Shown: positions 52,115 through 62,629 of the stretch, piece after piece
Position numbering within the stretch: the first letter of the stretch is position 1
How the letters are laid out: the number at the start of each line of letters is the position of its first letter
From: Myxococcales bacterium
GTDB lineage: Bacteria; Myxococcota_A; Polyangia; Polyangiales; Ga0077539
Reading direction: 5' to 3'
Assembly: GCA_016793325.1 (NCBI GenBank)
Contig: JAEUKI010000093.1
Span: 26,009 to 90,008, forward strand
DNA: 64,000 nucleotides
Notes under the pieces: model-generated
Told to the model about the DNA's origin: nothing
The model's input: the letters and a program-made list of their open reading frames with translations, nothing else
Database searches by the model: none
Position numbers and translations under genes: made by a program

Positions 52115-53245
52115 TCACGGCGTGATCACGAAGCTGCCCGCGAAGCGTGCGAAGTTGCTCGTGGTCACGCCGTTTCGCGCGCTCCCCACGTAGCGAACGA
52201 GGCCCGGGAGGATGCGCACGGTGAACGCGCCTCCGGTGGCCATTTGAATGCGCCCCGCGTGCACCGCCGCGGTGCACATCGACGAGTCATCGGTGTACGG
52301 GCCGCTGCCCCACACCGAGCTCGGCGAGCCCGAGGGAGGACACCACACGCGGTGCGTCGAGCCGTTTTGCCCGCGAAACTGCGTAGCCGTCGCGCTCCAC
52401 GTGATGGCCTCTGCGCCCGCGGGCGCTTGCGCCTCGGGCGGGAGCACGGCGTCGAACGAGAAGCTCCCGGGGTACGCCCCGAAGTTGCTCGAGCTCACGC
52501 CGTTGGCGGGGCTCCCCGTGTAGCCGCTGCGGCCTGGGTGAATGAACACGGTCACGGGTCCTCCCGTGGCCATTTGAATGCGCCCTGCGTGCACAGCGGC
52601 TGTGCAGATCGACGAGTCGTCGGTGTACGGGCCGCTGCCCCAGACGCTCGCCGCGGTTCCGTTGGGCGGGCACTGGTGCACGAAGCTCGTCCCGTTTTGT
52701 CCGCGACGGTCCCGCGCGTTGGCCGCCCACGGGTTAGCGGCGCCGCCGCCTCCGCCGCCCACTTGAATTTGTAGGCCGCCGATGTTCACCCCCTGCGAGT
52801 TGATGTTCACCGCGGGAACAGGCACCGCGATCATGCCCGGCGCCGGTCCGCCCACGATCGTGAAGCTCCCCGGGTACGACCCGTAGTTGAGCGAAGCGAC
52901 CCCGCCGCGGATCGTGCCCTGATAGCTCGCTTGTCCGGCGGTGATCTGAATTTGAACCACGCCGCCGGTCTGCGCTTGGATGCGCCCCGAGTGCGCAGCG
53001 GCGCCACAAATCGACGAGTCGCTCGTGTACGTGTCCGTGCCCCAGACGGACGTCGGCGTGCCGTTGGGCGGACACTCGAACGCGAGCGTCGCGCCGATTT
53101 GCGCGCGGTAGGGGTTTGCGTTGGCGTTCCACTGGATCGGCGTCGCGGGAGGGCCTTCGCTGTCGCGTGGCTTCTTCTTGCAGCCGACCGCGGCGAGCGA
53201 GACGCACAGCACAAGTGACGCGCGACGCGCGGATGTGATCCTCAT
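52115..53245 (-). CDS. lipoprotein with three LCCL domains
   Basis: The 376-aa protein starts MRITSARRASL, preceded by AAGGA 9 bases upstream, with lipobox AAVGC (Cys22) and KKK after it. Three LCCL domains are at about 38-130, 175-262 and 275-372. Each has the pattern CPPNG or CPPSG, SVWGxxxYTxDSSxCxAAxHxG and a closing PGSF or AGSF. For example SVWGSGPYTDDSSICTAAVHAGR occurs in the second. A Gly-rich spacer (GGGGGG) lies between the first two. LCCL domains are best known from eukaryotic secreted proteins and bind ligands or lipids. Here a surface recognition role is inferred. It is 90 bp downstream of the TPR/PEGA gene. Confidence 0.93.
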   Translation of the reverse strand: MRITSARRASLVLCVSLAAVGCKKKPRDSEGPPATPIQWNANANPYRAQIGATLAFECPPNGTPTSVWGTDTYTSDSSICGAAAHSGRIQAQTGGVVQIQITAGQASYQGTIRGGVASLNYGSYPGSFTIVGGPAPGMIAVPVPAVNINSQGVNIGGLQIQVGGGGGGAANPWAANARDRRGQNGTSFVHQCPPNGTAASVWGSGPYTDDSSICTAAVHAGRIQMATGGPVTVFIHPGRSGYTGSPANGVSSSNFGAYPGSFSFDAVLPPEAQAPAGAEAITWSATATQFRGQNGSTHRVWCPPSGSPSSVWGSGPYTDDSSMCTAAVHAGRIQMATGGAFTVRILPGLVRYVGSARNGVTTSNFARFAGSFVITP

Positions 53246-53335
53246 CGTGTTTCGTCCTTCCATCTACGGTGACGATCCCGAGAGCACTGTCCGTGCCAGC
53301 TCGCGCGACGCCGAGCCTGCGACGATCGTCGCGCT

Positions 53336-54310
53336 TCAGAAGCGGCCTTGCACCGACGCCCCGCGCCCCCAGAGCGACAACCCGACGCCGACCCCCGCGC
53401 TCGCGACGCCCGCGCCGAAGAGCGCCCACCCGACGCCAGTCACGACCGTCAGCCCATCGAGCGTCTGCTGATCACCGACGCGCCGCGCATCACACGCGCT
53501 TCGATCGGGCATCGCCGCGCCGAAGCACGCTCGGTCGTACTCGCTCGCGATCCCGTTGCCCGTCGCCCACGCGATCGCGACGGCCGCGCCCGCTGCGGCG
53601 CTGCCCGCGACGCCGAACCACACGAGCGGATGCACCCCGCGCGTCGCGCGCGTTGCAGGGCCCTCGACGGACCGCTGGACGCCGCGTGACGGGTCGAGAA
53701 TCACCGGACCATCGCCGCGCGCACGCGCGTCTCGCGGCGCGAAATACACGCGCTCGCGTCCCCCAGGCGTGAGCTCGACCACGCGCGTCGTGATCGGCCC
53801 TGCGGGCGGGCGATGCTCGATGCGAACCGCTCCCACGACGACGCGCAGCGAGCGATCCGCCGGGAGAACGCCAGCTCGTTCGCCGTCGACCCACAGCTCG
53901 GCCCCGTCGTCGCCGCCCACGATTTCAACGGTCGCGAGGCGGCGCGCCGCTGCGTTCATCGAGCCCTCGAGCGCCTCGCGGTTTCGCTCGATCCACGGGT
54001 CGTTCGACGCGGAGAGCGCCTCGCGAAACAGCGCCTCGGCGCGGGCCCATCGCCCGATCGCCTGCTCGGCGAACGCCAGCTGCCCGCACGCGCGCGGCGA
54101 GCGACGAATCGCGTACGCCCGTCGCAGCAACGCCGCGGCGTCCTGGTGTTGCCCTGCGCGTCGACGGTCGAGCGCCTCGCGAACGAGCGTGTCTTCTTCG
54201 GTCTCGACCGGGGCGATCTCCGGCGCGACGGGCTCTGCCTGCGCGAACGAAACACGCGACGCGGCCCACACGCACGCAAACCCCAGGAGGCGAACAGCAC
54301 CGACGCGCAT
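53336..54310 (-). CDS. TPR and PEGA-like periplasmic protein
   Basis: The 324-aa protein starts at MRVGAVRLLGFACVW with a signal peptide ending near FAQA. A TPR-like helical region (about 35-125) contains EEDTLVREALDRRRAGQHQD and AEALFREALSASNDPW. A PEGA-type beta domain follows (about 130-205) with ATVEIVGGDDGAELWVDGER and LRVVVGAVRIEHRPP, as in outer-envelope proteins that bind the cell wall. The C-terminus has two hydrophobic stretches (HPLVWFGVAGSAAAGAAVAI and VGWALFGAGVASAGVGVGL). Such genes often sit beside Ser/Thr kinase genes in myxobacteria. Here it is divergent from the kinase operon, sharing the palindrome-containing gap. Confidence 0.87.
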   Translation of the reverse strand: MRVGAVRLLGFACVWAASRVSFAQAEPVAPEIAPVETEEDTLVREALDRRRAGQHQDAAALLRRAYAIRRSPRACGQLAFAEQAIGRWARAEALFREALSASNDPWIERNREALEGSMNAAARRLATVEIVGGDDGAELWVDGERAGVLPADRSLRVVVGAVRIEHRPPAGPITTRVVELTPGGRERVYFAPRDARARGDGPVILDPSRGVQRSVEGPATRATRGVHPLVWFGVAGSAAAGAAVAIAWATGNGIASEYDRACFGAAMPDRSACDARRVGDQQTLDGLTVVTGVGWALFGAGVASAGVGVGLSLWGRGASVQGRF

Positions 54311-54382
54311 CGAATCGTCCGAAGCCCGCCCGGCTATGACCGACACCGCGACGGACGCACGCCGAGTGTACACACAGGTCCC

Positions 54383-54443
54383 GTGCGCGAGTTGTGCAAC
54401 CGATCGTGCACAATTGATGCACCCTCCCTGCCCAATTGTGCAC
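54383..54443. promoter_or_regulatory. candidate operator region with TTGTGCAC half-sites
   Basis: The 221-bp divergent gap contains GTGCGCGAGTTGTGCA (54383-54398) and a perfect 10-bp palindrome GTGCACAATT...AATTGTGCAC (54406-54415 and 54434-54443). The 16-mer is identical to the reverse complement of 62612-62627, in the promoter region of the FHA-sigma54 operon, and a 14-base match is at 62559-62572. The half-site TTGTGCAC also appears at 22543 (inside a coding region). Confidence 0.55.
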
Positions 54444-54531
54444 GACCGTGCGCATCGTCGGGACACGCGCCGCGACGACGGCGATACTGTCACACCCGAC
54501 AGAGGCTCCCGCTTCGAGGCTCCGCCGCATC

Positions 54532-55941
<1,410 letters not shown>

Positions 55942-55942
55942 C

Positions 55943-57244
55943 GTGACCGAGCGCGGGCGCATCATCGCTGGCCGATTCACGCTCGCCGAGCCGATCGCCA
56001 CGGGCAGCGCGGCGACGGTCTACCGCGCGATCGATCGAGACACAGGTGCGCGCGTCGCGCTCAAGCTCGCGGTCGTCGACGGCGCGGCGCTCGCGCGCTT
56101 CGAGCGCGAAACCCGGGCGCTCGCGTCGGTGCAGTGCGAGCGACTCCCTGCGCTCGTGGCGTACGGGCCGACGGGCGACCGCGACCGCGAGGTGTTCGTC
56201 GCGCTCGCGTTGGTCGAAGGCGTCGCGCTTCGATCGCTGCTCGACGAGCCCATGGACGAACCGCGGGTGCGCGCGCTGGGGATGGCGCTGTGCGAGGCGC
56301 TCGAAGCGCTGCACAAACACGGGATCGTTCACCGCGACGTGAAGCCCGAGAACATCGTCGTGCCCGACGCGAACGCCGTCGACGCCGCGGTGCTCGTAGA
56401 CCTCGGGCTCGCGCTCGCGAGCGGCGATACGCGCGCGATCACCGCAGGGGGCCTCGTCGGAACGCTCGGCTACCTCCCGCCCGAGCAGCTCAGCGAGACG
56501 CCTGGACCCGTGACCCCGCGTTGGGACGTGTTTTCGCTGGGCTGCGTGCTCTACGAGTGCGCGACGGGGGTCGCGCCGTTCGGCGGGCGCGACCCGAGAG
56601 ACGCCCTCGCGCGCACGGTCGCGGGCCCGGCGCCGGACCCGAAGAGCATCGTCCCCACGATGCGAGACGACTTCGCCGAGCTGCTCCGCGCGATGACCGC
56701 GCCCCGCGTCGCGGATCGACCCGAGGACGCGGCCGCCGTGCGCGCGAGGCTCGCGTCGCTGGCGCCCGTGGTGACGCGCGCGGGCCACGAGCCTCCCGAG
56801 AAGTTCATCGCGGTGATCCTCGGTCACCCGACGACGCGATCGTCTCCGTCGAGCTCGACCCCGCTCGTGAGCGCGTTCGACCCGGATGGGACTGCGGAGC
56901 TCGATCCGTCGCTCGTTCCACGAGGCGCGCGCGTGCGCTCGCTCGCCGACGGAACGCTCTTGCTCTGGTTTGCCTCTCCGCGGCTCGATCGCTCGTTCGC
57001 CGTTCGCGCCGTGCAGTGCGCGCTGCTCCTCGCCGACGCGAGGCGCGAGCTCTGCTGGTCCGTCGCGATCTCCGAAGGCTCTTCGCGCAACGGGTGGCCC
57101 GTCGGTCGAGCGTTCGACCGATCGATCGCGATGGCCGACGAGTGCGTGCCCGACCACGTTGCGATCGACGACGTGCTCTCGCTGCTCGTCGACGGCGCGT
57201 TCACGCTACGTTCTGCTGGAAAATCGCAGCTCATCGCGCGTTGA
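55943..57244 (+). CDS. Ser/Thr protein kinase with degenerate cyclase-like C-terminal domain
   Basis: Starts at GTG 55943 (MTERGRIIAGRFTLAEPIATG). The 433-aa protein has the Gly-rich loop IATGSAATVYRA, Lys41 in VALK, HRDVKPENIVV (Asp132) and the metal motif as DLG (153-155) in place of DFG. GTLGYLPPEQ and DVFSLGCVLYEC follow. The C-terminal 150 residues read RSLADGTLLLWFASPRLD and FAVRAVQCALLLADARRE, then WPVGRAFDRSIAMADEC. That resembles the nucleotidyl-cyclase-like domain found in other myxobacterial kinases, but with no conserved metal ligands seen. There is no membrane segment, so this is a soluble partner for the preceding kinase. Confidence 0.88.
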   Translation: MTERGRIIAGRFTLAEPIATGSAATVYRAIDRDTGARVALKLAVVDGAALARFERETRALASVQCERLPALVAYGPTGDRDREVFVALALVEGVALRSLLDEPMDEPRVRALGMALCEALEALHKHGIVHRDVKPENIVVPDANAVDAAVLVDLGLALASGDTRAITAGGLVGTLGYLPPEQLSETPGPVTPRWDVFSLGCVLYECATGVAPFGGRDPRDALARTVAGPAPDPKSIVPTMRDDFAELLRAMTAPRVADRPEDAAAVRARLASLAPVVTRAGHEPPEKFIAVILGHPTTRSSPSSSTPLVSAFDPDGTAELDPSLVPRGARVRSLADGTLLLWFASPRLDRSFAVRAVQCALLLADARRELCWSVAISEGSSRNGWPVGRAFDRSIAMADECVPDHVAIDDVLSLLVDGAFTLRSAGKSQLIAR

Positions 57245-57341
57245 CCGACGCGCGGCTCCCCACGAACGCTCAGCGTCGAATTCGCTCCGCTGGGATCTAC
57301 GGTTCAATCGCGCGACGCCCGAAGCTACATTCGACGCGCCG

Positions 57342-58748
57342 ATGCGCGCGCGACGACCATGGATGCTGTGCTTGCTCGCCCTCGTCGCGGGCTGCGCTGC
57401 GCCGAGCACCCCCGCGCCCGATGTGCCCGACGCCCTCGATGGAGCGTCGTTCGACGCCATCGCGCCTGCGGACGCGCGGGACGCGAGGGAGCAGCACCGC
57501 GTGGACGCGCCTGCGCCGCCGCGGACCGACAGCGGCGTGTCGCCGCGGTGCTACGGGGTCGACGGGCCGGCGGGGCTGCTTCGACAAGTCGCGTCGATTC
57601 CTCGCGAGTCCTGGTCCTTCTCCAACGGCGCGAGCGGGTGCGTAGGCGACGTCGACAACGACGGGACGCGCGAGTTCGTGCTGCTGCGCATGAACGAGCC
57701 CTCCGAGCTCATCGGCGCAGACTTTTGCAGCCGCGGCCGCGTGCTCCTGCCCGACTACGCGCGCGACTGCGTGATCGCGGACGTCGACGGCGTCGCGGGC
57801 AACGAGCTCGTCGTGCTCTCGAACGTCGCGTGGACGCGAGAGAGCGCGATCTCGATCGGCGCTGTGCGACGCGCGGTCACGAGCGACGACACGCTCGAGC
57901 GCTATGTGTTTTCGCGGGCGGCGCTGCTCGACGAGCGAAGGCACGTCTCGCCCGTGGGCGCTCCGCACCTCGCGATCACCGACCTCGACCGAGACGGACA
58001 GCGAGAGCTCGCCGCGAGCGGAAACTTCCCCGCGTCCTTCGCGCGCGTGTGGGAGCGGTCGGCCTCGGAGTGGGCCCCTGTGTTCGCGCAGGACCTCGTC
58101 ACCGTGATGGACGACAGCCACGGGTGGATCGTCGGGGACGTCGACCGGGACGGAGACGACGAAGCGATCTTGCTCAGCAACTGCGGCGCGAGCGGCCGCC
58201 ATGTGTTTCGCACGTTTCAACGCTGGGACAGCGCGGCGAGCGCGGACACCTTGGTGCGCGGCCCCGTGCACGGGGCGCTCGCGGACCTCGACGGCGTCGC
58301 GGGAAACGAGCTCGTCCTCGTCGACAGGCTCCACTGCCAACCGCAGACCGGATCGCCCGCGACGGGGATCGAAGTGCGCCGCTACGACGCGATGACCGCG
58401 CAATGGACGACGGTCGCGGCGCGCAGCGCGACCGGCGCGCCGAGCGAGCTACGCTACGTCGCGCCGATGGACCTCGGCGGCACGCCGGCCCACGAATTCA
58501 TCGTGTGCAGCTCCCCCCTGGGCGGAACGAGCTTTCCCCGCGCGTGCGCGGCGTTCGCGCTGAGCGAGAGCGAGCCCCGCACGATCGAGCCCTACCCCTC
58601 ATCGAGCGATCCGTTTACGTGGTCGTCTCCTGTGCGGCGCGTGATCCTGAGCAGCATCCTCGTCGACGACCTCGACGGCGACGGCGCCAAAGAGCTCTTT
58701 CTCATGGGTCAGGACCAGGTAGACGTCTTGCGAGGACCGAGGCGATGA
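57342..58748 (+). CDS. FG-GAP/VCBS-like lipoprotein 1
   Basis: The 468-aa protein has the lipobox LVAGC (Cys18) and a Pro/Asp-rich linker. From about 75 it shows repeated D-x-D-x-D-G metal sites and FG-GAP-like strands: GCVGDVDNDGTREFVLLR, CVIADVDGVAGNELVVLS, LAITDLDRDGQRELAA, GWIVGDVDRDGDDEAILL and ILVDDLDGDGAKELFLMG. A seven-bladed, calcium-stabilised propeller is likely, as in integrin alpha-like surface proteins. It starts 97 bp after the second kinase stop. Its stop overlaps the start of the next gene (ATGA), so the two are translationally coupled. Confidence 0.9.
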   Translation: MRARRPWMLCLLALVAGCAAPSTPAPDVPDALDGASFDAIAPADARDAREQHRVDAPAPPRTDSGVSPRCYGVDGPAGLLRQVASIPRESWSFSNGASGCVGDVDNDGTREFVLLRMNEPSELIGADFCSRGRVLLPDYARDCVIADVDGVAGNELVVLSNVAWTRESAISIGAVRRAVTSDDTLERYVFSRAALLDERRHVSPVGAPHLAITDLDRDGQRELAASGNFPASFARVWERSASEWAPVFAQDLVTVMDDSHGWIVGDVDRDGDDEAILLSNCGASGRHVFRTFQRWDSAASADTLVRGPVHGALADLDGVAGNELVLVDRLHCQPQTGSPATGIEVRRYDAMTAQWTTVAARSATGAPSELRYVAPMDLGGTPAHEFIVCSSPLGGTSFPRACAAFALSESEPRTIEPYPSSSDPFTWSSPVRRVILSSILVDDLDGDGAKELFLMGQDQVDVLRGPRR

Positions 58749-60109
58749 CGCCGTGGCGAAAGGGCGCCCTCTGCGCGATCGCCGCGCTCTCGATCGGGTG
58801 CCGCTGGACGCTGCGAGCGCTGCCCGAAGAGTCGCGAGACGCAGCGACGACCGAACTGACCTTGCCCCAGTGCGCGACCGCGGGCCCGGAGCCAAACGCT
58901 TCGCAGCCCGATGGCGGAGCGCCGCTCCATCACCACGTGACGCTCGCGAGGCCGACGACCGCGGACATCGGTCGCGGCGCGTGCGTCGGAGACCTCGACG
59001 GCGACGCGACGATCGAGCTCGTGGTGCTCCGCGCCGACGCGTTTGCAGAGGTCTACGACCCGCGCTCGCTGTGCCTGCGCGCGACGATCGACGTGGCTCC
59101 CTACGGGCGCGCGTGCTTGATCGACGACCTCGACGGCGACGGGCGACCCGAGCTCGCGATCGCGCACAGCGTCCGCTTCGGAGCGCGCCTGCGCGAGACC
59201 TATCAGCAACGCGCCCTCGACACGGTGACGGTCGGGCACGTCGAGCCCCCCGAGGCCGGCTCGACGCAGTGGCGCTGGCGCTGGCCCGCGTCGTGGTCGC
59301 TCGCAGAAAACAGGCACGTCCGCGGCGTCGGTCACGTCCTCGCGTCGCTCGACCTCGACCGCGACGGGCGCCGCGAGCTCGCGGTCGCAGGGACGATCAC
59401 CAACGAAGAGCGCACGCAGAGCGCGTTCGTTCGCGCGTGGGAGTGGTCTCCCGAAGGGTGCGCGGGCGAGCGCGCGTGTCCGCGATCGGTGTACGACCGA
59501 GAGTTCTTCGACACGCTCGACGTCAACGACCTGTTCGTCGTGTCGACCGACGAGGACGCAGAGCCCGAGCTCGCGATCGACCTCGGATGCAACGGCGGCG
59601 GTCTCTTCGCAGTGGATTCGAATTGGAGCCGCGCGCCGACGCTCCTCGCGTCCGTGGGCCAACCTTCGCACGGCGCCTTCGGCGACGTCGACGGCGACGG
59701 GCGCAACGACTACCTCGCCGCGATCACGCCGCGGTGCACGAGCGGCGCGGACTCGGCGCTCCGTTGGCTTCGGCCGCGCGACGGGAGCTATCGGTACTAC
59801 ACCGAGGTCGCGACGATCGAGCATCGACGCGGGGCTCAGATCATGGCGGCGGCCATCGACGCGCTCGGAGATCGTCGACCCGAGGCGCTCGTGTGCACGC
59901 GCAACATCGACGCCGCCGGTCGACATCCGATCCGGTGCGACCTCTACAGCTTCGATCCGCCGCACATCGATCTGCGCTGGTCGTGGGTCGAGCCCGACGC
60001 GCACGCGGACATGATCTCGCGGATCATCGTCGCGGACACGGACGGCGATCAGCGAGAAGACGCGATCGTCGTGACGCAGTCGCGCGTGCACATCCTGCGG
60101 CAACCCTGA
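58745..60109 (+). CDS. FG-GAP/VCBS-like lipoprotein 2
   Basis: The 454-aa protein begins MTPWRKGALCAIAALS with lipobox ALSIGC (Cys19). It has the same D-x-D-G repeats as its neighbour: GACVGDLDGDATIELVVLR, CLIDDLDGDGRPELAIAH, LASLDLDRDGRRELAVAG, GAFGDVDGDGRNDYLAAI and ADTDGDQREDAIVV. It looks like a diverged tandem paralogue. It would be transported to the outer surface with the first one. The gene is convergent with the FHA-sigma54 activator gene, only 16 bp apart. Confidence 0.9.
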   Translation: MTPWRKGALCAIAALSIGCRWTLRALPEESRDAATTELTLPQCATAGPEPNASQPDGGAPLHHHVTLARPTTADIGRGACVGDLDGDATIELVVLRADAFAEVYDPRSLCLRATIDVAPYGRACLIDDLDGDGRPELAIAHSVRFGARLRETYQQRALDTVTVGHVEPPEAGSTQWRWRWPASWSLAENRHVRGVGHVLASLDLDRDGRRELAVAGTITNEERTQSAFVRAWEWSPEGCAGERACPRSVYDREFFDTLDVNDLFVVSTDEDAEPELAIDLGCNGGGLFAVDSNWSRAPTLLASVGQPSHGAFGDVDGDGRNDYLAAITPRCTSGADSALRWLRPRDGSYRYYTEVATIEHRRGAQIMAAAIDALGDRRPEALVCTRNIDAAGRHPIRCDLYSFDPPHIDLRWSWVEPDAHADMISRIIVADTDGDQREDAIVVTQSRVHILRQP

Positions 60110-60125
60110 GAGGGCCCGACCACGC

Positions 60126-61604
60126 TCACCCGGCGCGCGGGCGCGCGAGCCCGTAGCGCTCGATCCAGTTGACGAGCGTTCGGCGCGAGATGCCCAGCGA
60201 CTTGGCGGCGCGCGTCTGGTTTCCCGCGTGTTGCTCGAGCGCGGCGACGATGCGCTCGCGCGAGAGCCCCAAAGGGTTGCGCGTCGTCGGCGACTCGGGC
60301 GGCGGTGGCGCGGCGCTCGCGACCGAGGCCGCAGGCTCGCGCGCCGGGGACGCTTCGAACACGGGCCCCGAGAGGTCGAAGTGCCGAACGTCGAGCACCG
60401 GGCCGTCACACAAGAGCACCGCGCGCTCGACGCTGTGGCGAAGCTCGCGGACATTTCCTGTCCATGCGTGATGTTGCAGAAACTCGAGGAGCTCTTCGGA
60501 GAGCGCGGGCTCGAACGAGCGCTTGTAGCGCAGGCACGCGGCCTTCAGAAAGCCTCGCGCGAGCGGCAAGATCTCGCTCTTGCGCTCGCGCAGCGGAGGG
60601 ATGCGAAACACCACGCCTGCGAGGCGAAAATAGAGGTCGCGTCGAAACGCTCCGCGCGTGACGGACTGCTCGAGGTCCCTGTGCGTCGCGGCGACGAAGC
60701 GCACGTCGACGGCGCGCGGCGCGAGGGCGCCGACGCGGAGGACCTTTCCCTCTTCGAGCACGCGCAGGAGCTTGGCCTGCGCTTCGAGGCGCAGATCGCC
60801 GATTTCGTCGAGCATCACGGTCCCGCCCGCGGCGGTCTCGATGAGGCCCGGCTTGGCCACGCTCGCGCCGGTGAACGCGCCCTTCTCGTGACCGAACAGC
60901 TCGCTCTCGACGAGCTGCTCGGATAGCGCAGCGCAGTTGAGCTTGAGCATCGGCCGATCGCGTCGCGTCGAGCTCCGATGGATCTTCTCGGCGAGCACTT
61001 CTTTGCCGACGCCCGTCTCGCCGAGGATGAGCACGGGGATGTCCGACGGCGCGACGCGCGCGACGAGCGCGTCGATCTCGCGCATTCGTGGGTCGAGCGC
61101 CACCGCGTCGGTCGTGATCGCGCGATCGTCCGCCGTGCGCACGAACGAGGGCACGAGCACCGCCGTCACCGCGCCGAATCGCACCGTGGAGCCGGGGGCG
61201 AGGCGCACGGCTTTGCCCGCGACGACCTTGGTCTCGATCGTCGATCCATCGGGCTGGAGCGCGCGAACGAAGGTCCCGTTGGTGCTGCCGAGGTCCTCGA
61301 GCACGAGGTCCGGGAGCGTGAGCGCGGCGTGCTCTCGCGACAACGATCGATGCGGAACACACACGCTCGTCTCCGCCCCTCGCCCGATCACCAAGCGCCC
61401 CTTTTCGGGCAGCGGCCTCGCCGTGCTCTGCCCGTCGATCACGAACACGAGGTCCACCCGCTCGCCCGAGGCGAGCGGCGGGAGCGTCGCAGTGTCGATC
61501 GGCTCGTGCATCCGTGGAGGCCGCGATGGATCGTACAGCACGAGCGCCCACTGCCGCTGTTCCAAAGGGCTCTCGTCGCCTCGCTGCGCCTTGACGCGAG
61601 TCAC
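60126..61604 (-). CDS. FHA-domain sigma-54-dependent transcription activator
   Basis: Starts at GTG 61604. The 492-aa protein has an FHA domain (about 65-150) with GRLVIGRG (Arg75), SREH (89-92) and STNGT (107-111), the phosphothreonine-binding residues. The AAA+ domain has Walker A GETGVGKE (195-202), GAFTGA (242-247, sigma-54 contact) and the Walker B region GTVMLDEIGDL. A Fis-type helix-turn-helix follows (about 450-485), RAAKSLGISRRTLVNWIE. There is no receiver domain; phosphopeptide binding is the likely input, so the nearby Ser/Thr kinases are natural partners. The start overlaps the previous gene's stop by four bases (GTGA). Confidence 0.93.
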   Translation of the reverse strand: MTRVKAQRGDESPLEQRQWALVLYDPSRPPRMHEPIDTATLPPLASGERVDLVFVIDGQSTARPLPEKGRLVIGRGAETSVCVPHRSLSREHAALTLPDLVLEDLGSTNGTFVRALQPDGSTIETKVVAGKAVRLAPGSTVRFGAVTAVLVPSFVRTADDRAITTDAVALDPRMREIDALVARVAPSDIPVLILGETGVGKEVLAEKIHRSSTRRDRPMLKLNCAALSEQLVESELFGHEKGAFTGASVAKPGLIETAAGGTVMLDEIGDLRLEAQAKLLRVLEEGKVLRVGALAPRAVDVRFVAATHRDLEQSVTRGAFRRDLYFRLAGVVFRIPPLRERKSEILPLARGFLKAACLRYKRSFEPALSEELLEFLQHHAWTGNVRELRHSVERAVLLCDGPVLDVRHFDLSGPVFEASPAREPAASVASAAPPPPESPTTRNPLGLSRERIVAALEQHAGNQTRAAKSLGISRRTLVNWIERYGLARPRAG

Positions 61605-62464
61605 AGGAGCCTCTCGACGAAGGGCCACGCCGCCGCGAGCAGGACCGGGGCCGCGCCGAAGAGCGCGAGCGCGACCGCTCCTGCGCGTCGAGTCACAGCG
61701 CCCCCCTTCGCGACGACCTCGCTCGACTGCGGAGCGAGCGCGACCCCGAGCCGCTTGGCCAGCGCCGTCGAGAAGCTCGTCGATTCGAAGTCGAGCTGCA
61801 CGCGCCGCCCCGAGCGAAGCAGCAACCACAGCCCCACCATCGGCCCAGCGCTCACGACCTCGATCCCCGCGACGTCGTCGAGCGAGCACTCGAAGCTCGC
61901 GGGCGCGACGCGCGGACCGGCGACGCGGACACGCATCGTTCGTCGCACGAAATCCAGCTCAATCTCGCGTTCGAGCCCCACGATCACGAGGACGACGCCG
62001 ATGAACATCCCCATGAGCCCGGCGAATCCGCCGTGACCGAGGTGCAGCGCCCAACGCTCGAGGACCGGCTGTCGTTCGAGGCGAAACGCCTTGAAGTCTT
62101 CGATGATCCAGTCGCTGATGAACGCCGTGCGGCTCTCGGGCTCGACGTTGACCGAGCGACCGTCGGTCATCACGAAGCGAAGCTGCGCGCGCGAAAGCGT
62201 CCTTCGCGAGGCGAACCGCGTGACCGACACGGTGTCGACGAGGTAGTTGACCGACGAGAGAGAGACGTCTCCCTCGTGCGCCTCCGCGAGGAGCGTATAG
62301 CTCGCGAAATCGCATCGATCACGGGCTCGTTCACAGCGGAGCCACGTGACATCCGCGGTCGCGACGAGCGCGACGGCGAGCGCCAACCACAGGAGCACGC
62401 CGACGATTCGAGCGCGATTGCGCTGCGACCACCGCCAACGTTGAGGGCTGTCTTCGACGAGCAC
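61601..62464 (-). CDS. multi-pass membrane protein with PH-like domain, unknown function
   Basis: The 287-aa protein starts at GTG 62464 (MLVEDSPQRWRWSQ). It has a hydrophobic segment at about 20-42, another near 145-168 (GFAGLMGMFIGVVLVIVGL) and a C-terminal one (about 262-285). Between the second and third lies a beta-rich cytoplasmic domain (IELDFVRRTMRVRVAGP...VQLDFESTSFSTALAKRLGV), similar in pattern to bacterial PH-like membrane proteins. An extracytoplasmic loop (about 45-140) carries a few Cys and aromatic residues. It is coupled to the FHA activator, which suggests it senses or binds the activator at the membrane. No family name is certain. Confidence 0.78.
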   Translation of the reverse strand: MLVEDSPQRWRWSQRNRARIVGVLLWLALAVALVATADVTWLRCERARDRCDFASYTLLAEAHEGDVSLSSVNYLVDTVSVTRFASRRTLSRAQLRFVMTDGRSVNVEPESRTAFISDWIIEDFKAFRLERQPVLERWALHLGHGGFAGLMGMFIGVVLVIVGLEREIELDFVRRTMRVRVAGPRVAPASFECSLDDVAGIEVVSAGPMVGLWLLLRSGRRVQLDFESTSFSTALAKRLGVALAPQSSEVVAKGGAVTRRAGAVALALFGAAPVLLAAAWPFVERLL

Positions 62465-62558
62465 GCGCGCTCCGACTGCAACGCGCGAACCACGCGATGG
62501 TCCCGTGATTCACGAGCACAATCGAGGCTCGCGAAGCGCCCGCGTCGGTCCGTGCGCT

Positions 62559-62627
62559 CACAACTCGCGCACGCGGGTCGCCAAGTTGTGCACGCGCGCG
62601 CTCACGGTGCGTGCACAACTCGCGCAC
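62559..62627 (-). promoter_or_regulatory. candidate operator region upstream of the FHA-sigma54 operon
   Basis: The 165-bp gap 62465-62629 holds CACAACTCGCGCAC (62559-62572) and TGCACAACTCGCGCAC (62612-62627), both reverse complements of the GTGCGCGAGTTGTG motif at 54383. AGTTGTGCACGCGCG at 62584 adds a further half-site. They lie about 95-165 bases upstream of the GTG at 62464. Confidence 0.55.
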
Positions 62628-62629
62628 CG

